Origin: Actinocrinis sp035653575
GTDB lineage: Bacteria; Actinomycetota; Actinomycetes; Streptomycetales; Catenulisporaceae
NCBI RefSeq assembly: GCF_035653575.1
Contig: NZ_DASRBQ010000022.1
Location: 62,001-126,000, forward strand
Direction: 5' to 3'
Length of the DNA: 64,000 nt
The translations under genes and the position numbers were made by a program. Shown in pieces: positions 60,788 through 64,000 of the stretch; within the stretch, counting starts at the first letter, position 1, and every line of letters starts with the position of its first letter. Under the pieces are notes generated by a model. The model saw only the letters and a program-made list of their open reading frames with translations, ran no database searches and had not been told where the DNA came from.

Positions 60788-61201
60788 ATGAATGACGATG
60801 CCCTAAAGAATGGCGAGGGAGCCGAGCACGATTGGAATCTCCTAGTCGAGGCGTATCGACCGCCGCATGAGGAGAGCGACTGGTTTTCTCCGATTATTTG
60901 GCCACTGCTAGAGGCGGCAATGCGGCAACCCTTCCTTCGTGCATTTTTTCCAAGCACCGCGATGAATCATTTGGTCATCTATTGGAATGACCAAGCATGG
61001 TGCGCCGCCGAGGAAGAACGCTGGCCAGCTATTTCGGTTTCATCCGACGGTATTTATACGGTGCGTAGTGATGCTTGGTCTAGGAATGCCAGAGAGCTGC
61101 TGACAACAAGCGATCCGGAGGTGGCCGCTAATTTCCTGGCCGCCAAAATAGGGAATATTAAAGATCGGGTTTCTGGCAGCCCGGGCAGCCCATCCGCATA
61201 A
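60788..61201 (+). CDS. DUF6193-like protein, putative immunity protein
   Basis: A 137-residue protein with ATG preceded by GGAGGG 5 bases upstream. Segment LEAAMRQPFLRAFFPSTAMNHLVIYW, then PAISVSSDGIYTVRS and LLTTSDPEVAANFLAAKIGNI, follows the DUF6193 pattern. Codon use is far less GC-biased than in neighbouring chromosomal genes, a sign of transfer. Its position directly after a toxin-like tip suggests an immunity function; the family has also been named for natural-product loci, so that role is open. Confidence 0.6.
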   Translation: MNDDALKNGEGAEHDWNLLVEAYRPPHEESDWFSPIIWPLLEAAMRQPFLRAFFPSTAMNHLVIYWNDQAWCAAEEERWPAISVSSDGIYTVRSDAWSRNARELLTTSDPEVAANFLAAKIGNIKDRVSGSPGSPSA

Positions 61202-61531
61202 TCCTCAGCTGACGCGTGAGCGGGTGCGGCCCTTGTCGGCTTGGGTGTCAGGTACGCACAGGGTGCGCGACACGACGCGCCGAGCGCCGTGCTCGCCTGA
61301 GTGGCGTCGGTGCTCGCGGTCGCGCCATAGAAGACCCATGACTCCGCCCGACTTCGACTACGAAGTTCGTGCAGCGCGCGTTATCCGCTATGCACGGGGC
61401 GATCTTCCCCGCTGTGGTACCTGACTTGTGACAAGATCAGCGGCTTGGGAGGTCGGCAGGTCGCTGACGTGCGGCTTCCTGTGTTTGGCGTCGTGGATTT
61501 GCGCACTAATCCGAGGTCGTAGAGTTGCCGG
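61202..61531. other. Gene-free patch of the island
   Basis: About 330 bases with no convincing frame on either strand. Composition returns to high GC. Contains the upstream region of the transposase remnant. Confidence 0.45.
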
Positions 61532-61930
61532 GTGCCGTACGTGCGGACTGTGAAGACGGCGTCGGGTGCCACGGCGGTGCAGATCGTCTACTCATCCCAT
61601 CGCGGGTCGCGGGATATCGAGCACATCGGCTCGGCTCACGACGATGCGGAACTGGAGCTGCTGAAGACGGTTGCGCGGCAGCGGATGGCGGCCGGGCAGG
61701 GTGAGCTTGATCTGGGCCTGGATGTCGGCGCGCGGGTGGCCCGTTGCCGATCACGTCCGCGCGGATGGGCGCCCTGCTCGATGCCCTGGAGCAGGCCTAC
61801 CGTGTGCTGGGGTTCGAGAGCGCGGCCGGTGGGGACGAAGTGTTCCGGCACCTGGTGCTGGCGCGGATCACCGAGCCGAGCAGCAAGCTGGACTCCCTGC
61901 GGGTGCTGGAGGAAGCGGCCGTCATCGCCG
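61532..61930 (+). pseudogene. IS1634-family (IS4 group) transposase remnant, frameshifted
   Basis: Frame one from GTG 61532 reads YVRTVKTASGATAVQIVYSS, then RDIEHIGSAHDDAELELL and QGELDLGLD, the N-terminus of IS1634-type transposases. Near 61735-61743, in a G/C run, the sequence continues in another frame as PLPITSARMGALLDALEQAY, RVLGFESAAGGDEVFRHLVL and EPSSKLDSLRVLEEA. After about residue 130 the transposase stops at a junction with a primase-like fragment; the DDE catalytic region is absent. No terminal inverted repeats were identified. Confidence 0.75.
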
Positions 61931-62610
61931 GAGGCGAAGCTCGAGCTGTTCCGTGAGCTGTTCGCGGGGCGCCAAGACGTGTACGCCCTACGGTGGGCCA
62001 GCGCGAAAGGCGGCAAATCCGGGTGGAGCCTGGCCGAGCGCGACCCGTTCGGCGCTCGGGAGCGTCCGCAGGATGAGCGGGAGTTTCTGCCGCTGACCGA
62101 CGAGGTGCTGACGCGACATCTGGCCCGTACCGCACCGGGGGCACGGCAGGTGCACATCGGTTTGTACCCGATGCTGTCGGATGACAACTGCCGGCTGCTG
62201 GTGTGCGATTTCGACGACGCCGAATGGCAGGCGGACGCTGTTGCGTTCCACGCGGCGTGTGCCGGGGCTGGGGTGCCCGCCGCGCTGGAGGTCTCCCGCT
62301 CCGGTCACGGCGCGCACGTGTGGCTCTTCTTCACCGGTCCGGTGACCGCCGGTACGGCGCGGGCCCTGGGGTTCGGGATTCTGCGCCGGGCGATCGCGGC
62401 CCGCGGTCGCATGCGGCTGTCCAGCTACGACCGGTTCTTCCCGGCCCAGGACCTGCTGCCGGTCAATGCGCGCGGCGGCCAGCGCTTCGGCAACCTGATC
62501 GCGCTGCCCTTGCAGGGCGACTGCCGCGCCGCAGGCACCACAGTGTTCTGCGACCCAGTGAATCGCACCGGCTTCCGTCCTCACTTTCCGTCTTACCGCA
62601 GGTCATGTGC
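61931..62610 (+). pseudogene. Fragment of a TOTE-type archaeo-eukaryotic primase (AEP) domain
   Basis: From about 61931 the frame encodes AKLELFRELFAGRQDVYALRW, then LPLTDEVLTRHL, HIGLYPMLSDDNCRLLVCDFDDAEW (the hhDhD catalytic motif), LEVSRSGHGAHVWLFFTGPV (the second motif with His), LSSYDRFFPAQDLLP and RFGNLIALPLQGDC. This matches the AEP domain of TOTE conflict-system proteins, which normally continues into helicase and nuclease domains. Here it starts abruptly at the transposase junction and loses similarity after about 62580, so the gene is broken at both ends although the catalytic residues remain. Confidence 0.7.
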
Positions 62611-62810
62611 CCTGGGTTGGCTTAAAGTCAATGTGGCAGCTGTGGACGAAACCAGTGCGATGCAGCGATACTCGCGGTCGTCACACACTTGTTGAAGGGC
62701 TCTGATTCTGCCGGCGTCGTGCCGAGGGCATTCGGTCTGATTCCAGCGGTCTGCGACAGGGCTCGATACGCACGACCGCTGTACCTGCAGCGCGCGAGCG
62801 CACGGTGGTT

Positions 62811-62993
62811 TTACTCGGCGTGTGTGATCAGTTGGTGGCTAGAGTCGGCGGTGCAGGCGAAGAGCGCCTGTAGCCCGTCGCCAGCGATGCGCACGTAGGT
62901 GGGTTCGGAGTACTGCCAGTCGTACGGCTCGCCCCAGGTGAAGTCCGATGGTTCGGCCGGGAACCACCAGCCGTCCACGTCCTCGTTGCTCAT
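62811..62993 (-). CDS. Small hypothetical protein
   Basis: Sixty residues: acidic and aromatic-rich (VDGWWFPAEPSDFTWGEPYDW) followed by YVRIAGDGLQALFACTADSS. The composition is protein-like, but there is no ribosome site before the ATG and the frame is open to 63092 upstream. Could be a short gene or the end of a decayed one. Family not recognised. Confidence 0.35.
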   Translation of the reverse strand: MSNEDVDGWWFPAEPSDFTWGEPYDWQYSEPTYVRIAGDGLQALFACTADSSHQLITHAE

Positions 62994-63440
62994 GGCGTCG
63001 AGCAGTAGCCGTGTAGCACACTTCAGACAATGCATGCGGCTCACGGATCGGCGCCAGCCGACGCAGATCGGAACGCAGCACAGGCATGGCAAGAGGGAGA
63101 AGAACCTCGCAGAAGACTAACGTCCCGCTACGTTCTGTCACCCCTCCACACGGTCAGGGGCAGAGGCTACTCAAACCGTCAGAGCCACCCCGCTCGTGAT
63201 CGCCGCAGGTCACGTGGCGGCGAGCACGCTTGTCTCACTGCTCAATCGGTAGCCGGGCGTCTTGTGTCAGGCATTGAGTCCGATAACGCCAGCGAAAACG
63301 GGCTCGCTTGAACCGACTGGCTCAGATCCGCTCCCCCCATGCCGTGCCGACTGTCTGCGAACCATGGCCTTCCTGGGTATGGTGTTCGCTGGCGACCCTG
63401 CGGCACACGACCGGGAGATCCGCCGAATCAGGGGGGTTTG
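62994..63440. other. Gene-free patch of the island
   Basis: About 440 bases without a supported gene. Short frames exist on both strands but show neither codon bias nor a ribosome site. Confidence 0.45.
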
Positions 63441-63761
63441 ATGAGCACAGATGCGCAGAACCAGCATGCGGAGGCCGAGGTGGTCGCAGCGGTCGAGGAG
63501 GGAACCGCGGACCGGTTATGTGCCGTAACGCAGCAGGCGCGCGCGGCGCAGGCTGTGGCCAAGCCGGCGGCCGAGTCTGACGTCGAAGCTGAGGCCGCGG
63601 CGCCCGCCGAAGCACCGCGGGAGGCGGGTTCTCGGGGCCTTCTGGGGACCGCGAAGTCTGCATTCGAAGTCGGCTTCGAATTGCGAAAAAGGTCTCTCGA
63701 CCCTCCCGTTCGCGAGCCTCGCGCGGGTGACGGCGACGATGCGCAGCAGGACCAGCAGTGA
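63441..63761 (+). CDS. Small disordered hypothetical protein upstream of a membrane protein gene
   Basis: A 106-residue protein, ATG preceded by GGGGGG. Mostly Ala, Glu, Pro (AEAEVVAAVEEG; AESDVEAEAAAPAEAPREAG) with a short ordered patch LLGTAKSAFEVGFELRKRSLD near 75-95 that could be an amphipathic helix, and an acidic Gln-rich tail. Not recognised. Its stop overlaps the next start by 4 bases (GTGA), so the two genes are translationally coupled and likely act together. Confidence 0.55.
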   Translation: MSTDAQNQHAEAEVVAAVEEGTADRLCAVTQQARAAQAVAKPAAESDVEAEAAAPAEAPREAGSRGLLGTAKSAFEVGFELRKRSLDPPVREPRAGDGDDAQQDQQ

Positions 63762-64000
63762 CCGACATGTCACAGGTCGGCCGGTCTTCGCCCGTCACCA
63801 CGGCTGTACCGGCCGAGCCGGATTCGCCTGCGCCCGCCCTGGCGAGGGCGGACGGGGCGGTCGCCGAGTTCATCGGGCAGCAGTTCGAGTTGGAGCAGGC
63901 ACAGCGCGAGTCGTTGGAGACGCGGGCACGGGCGGTCATCACCTCGTCGGGTGGGATGGTCACCATCCTGCTCGCACTCGCCGGCCTGGCGGCGAGGAGC
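63758..64000 (+). CDS. Putative membrane protein, truncated by window end
   Basis: GTG start overlapping the previous stop. The visible 81 residues contain a Pro/Ala leader, then a helix FIGQQFELEQAQRESLETRA and the start of a hydrophobic segment (VITSSGGMVTILLALAGLAA). A charged helix followed by RAxAVIxxSGxxVTxLxAL is a recurring N-terminal pattern of actinobacterial four-helix membrane proteins of unknown function. The rest lies outside the window. Confidence 0.55.
   Translation, partial: MTDMSQVGRSSPVTTAVPAEPDSPAPALARADGAVAEFIGQQFELEQAQRESLETRARAVITSSGGMVTILLALAGLAARS

Overview
The window is chromosomal DNA of a high-GC, filamentous-type actinomycete. The evidence is third-position GC close to saturation in nearly all genes, frequent GTG and some TTG starts, tRNA genes without an encoded CCA, and families typical of Actinobacteria: FHA-FHA-ABC exporter, PAC2 protein, Ddn-type F420 enzyme, DUF1707 protein, SNF2 plus SWIM pair, CBM2 secretory protein and a GAF-type NarL two-component system. 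I cannot name the genus from sequence alone. Most of the window (about 1-59,900) is ordinary core or soft-core chromosome with short operons. The last 4 kb after two tRNA genes is a decayed mobile island.

Layout. 1-5.7 kb: end of an MBL-fold hydrolase gene, pnuC-nadR (NAD salvage), an MFS exporter divergent from a TetR regulator with a clear palindromic operator, a GH18-like extracytoplasmic protein and a YkoF/MTH1187 thiamine-binding protein. 5.8-10.1 kb: SNF2 helicase plus SWIM zinc-finger protein. 10.2-18 kb: a P450, two class I methyltransferases, a Ddn-type protein, RtcB RNA ligase, a GNAT, and a MarR/azoreductase divergent pair. 18-22 kb: EamA exporter and LysR regulator separated by a 17-copy heptanucleotide tandem repeat, then DUF1684 and DUF1707 proteins. 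22-29 kb: a two-component system overlapping a large FAD/4Fe-4S D-lactate-type dehydrogenase, divergent from an SDR-queA operon. 29-36.6 kb: membrane proteins, DUF885, a glutamine amidotransferase, a LOG-family protein, a secreted CBM2 protein and a DinB-like protein. 36.7-41.1 kb: GlcD-type oxidase, TetR and acyl-CoA dehydrogenase, NUDIX, GNAT.

41.2-50.6 kb is a complete-looking sugar-acid catabolism locus: FadR-type regulator, aldo/keto reductase, sugar ABC importer (permease, ATPase, lipoprotein), SDR, an enolase-superfamily dehydratase resembling L-fuconate dehydratase, and a divergent FAH-family hydrolase. Together they fit the non-phosphorylating L-fucose route (fucose to fuconate to 2-keto-3-deoxy-fuconate to 2,4-diketo acid to pyruvate plus lactate). 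A shared 8-bp motif, TCGGATGA, sits in both promoter regions and is a good candidate operator.

50.7-59.9 kb: a methyltransferase, PAC2 protein, multicopper oxidase with a long acidic leader before its Tat signal, SIMPL protein, FHA/ABC exporter and an unusual BRCT-like membrane protein with a low-complexity middle. After tRNA-Gly(GCC) and tRNA-Val(GAC) comes a patchwork: the C-terminal remnant of a serine recombinase, a lower-GC toxin-like C-terminus followed by a DUF6193-like putative immunity gene, a frameshifted IS1634-type transposase start joined to a fragment of a TOTE-type primase (AEP) domain, and finally a two-gene unit of unknown function running off the window end. No intact novel system is visible. 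The tandem-repeat promoter, the fucose regulon motif and the tRNA-proximal island are the best leads.
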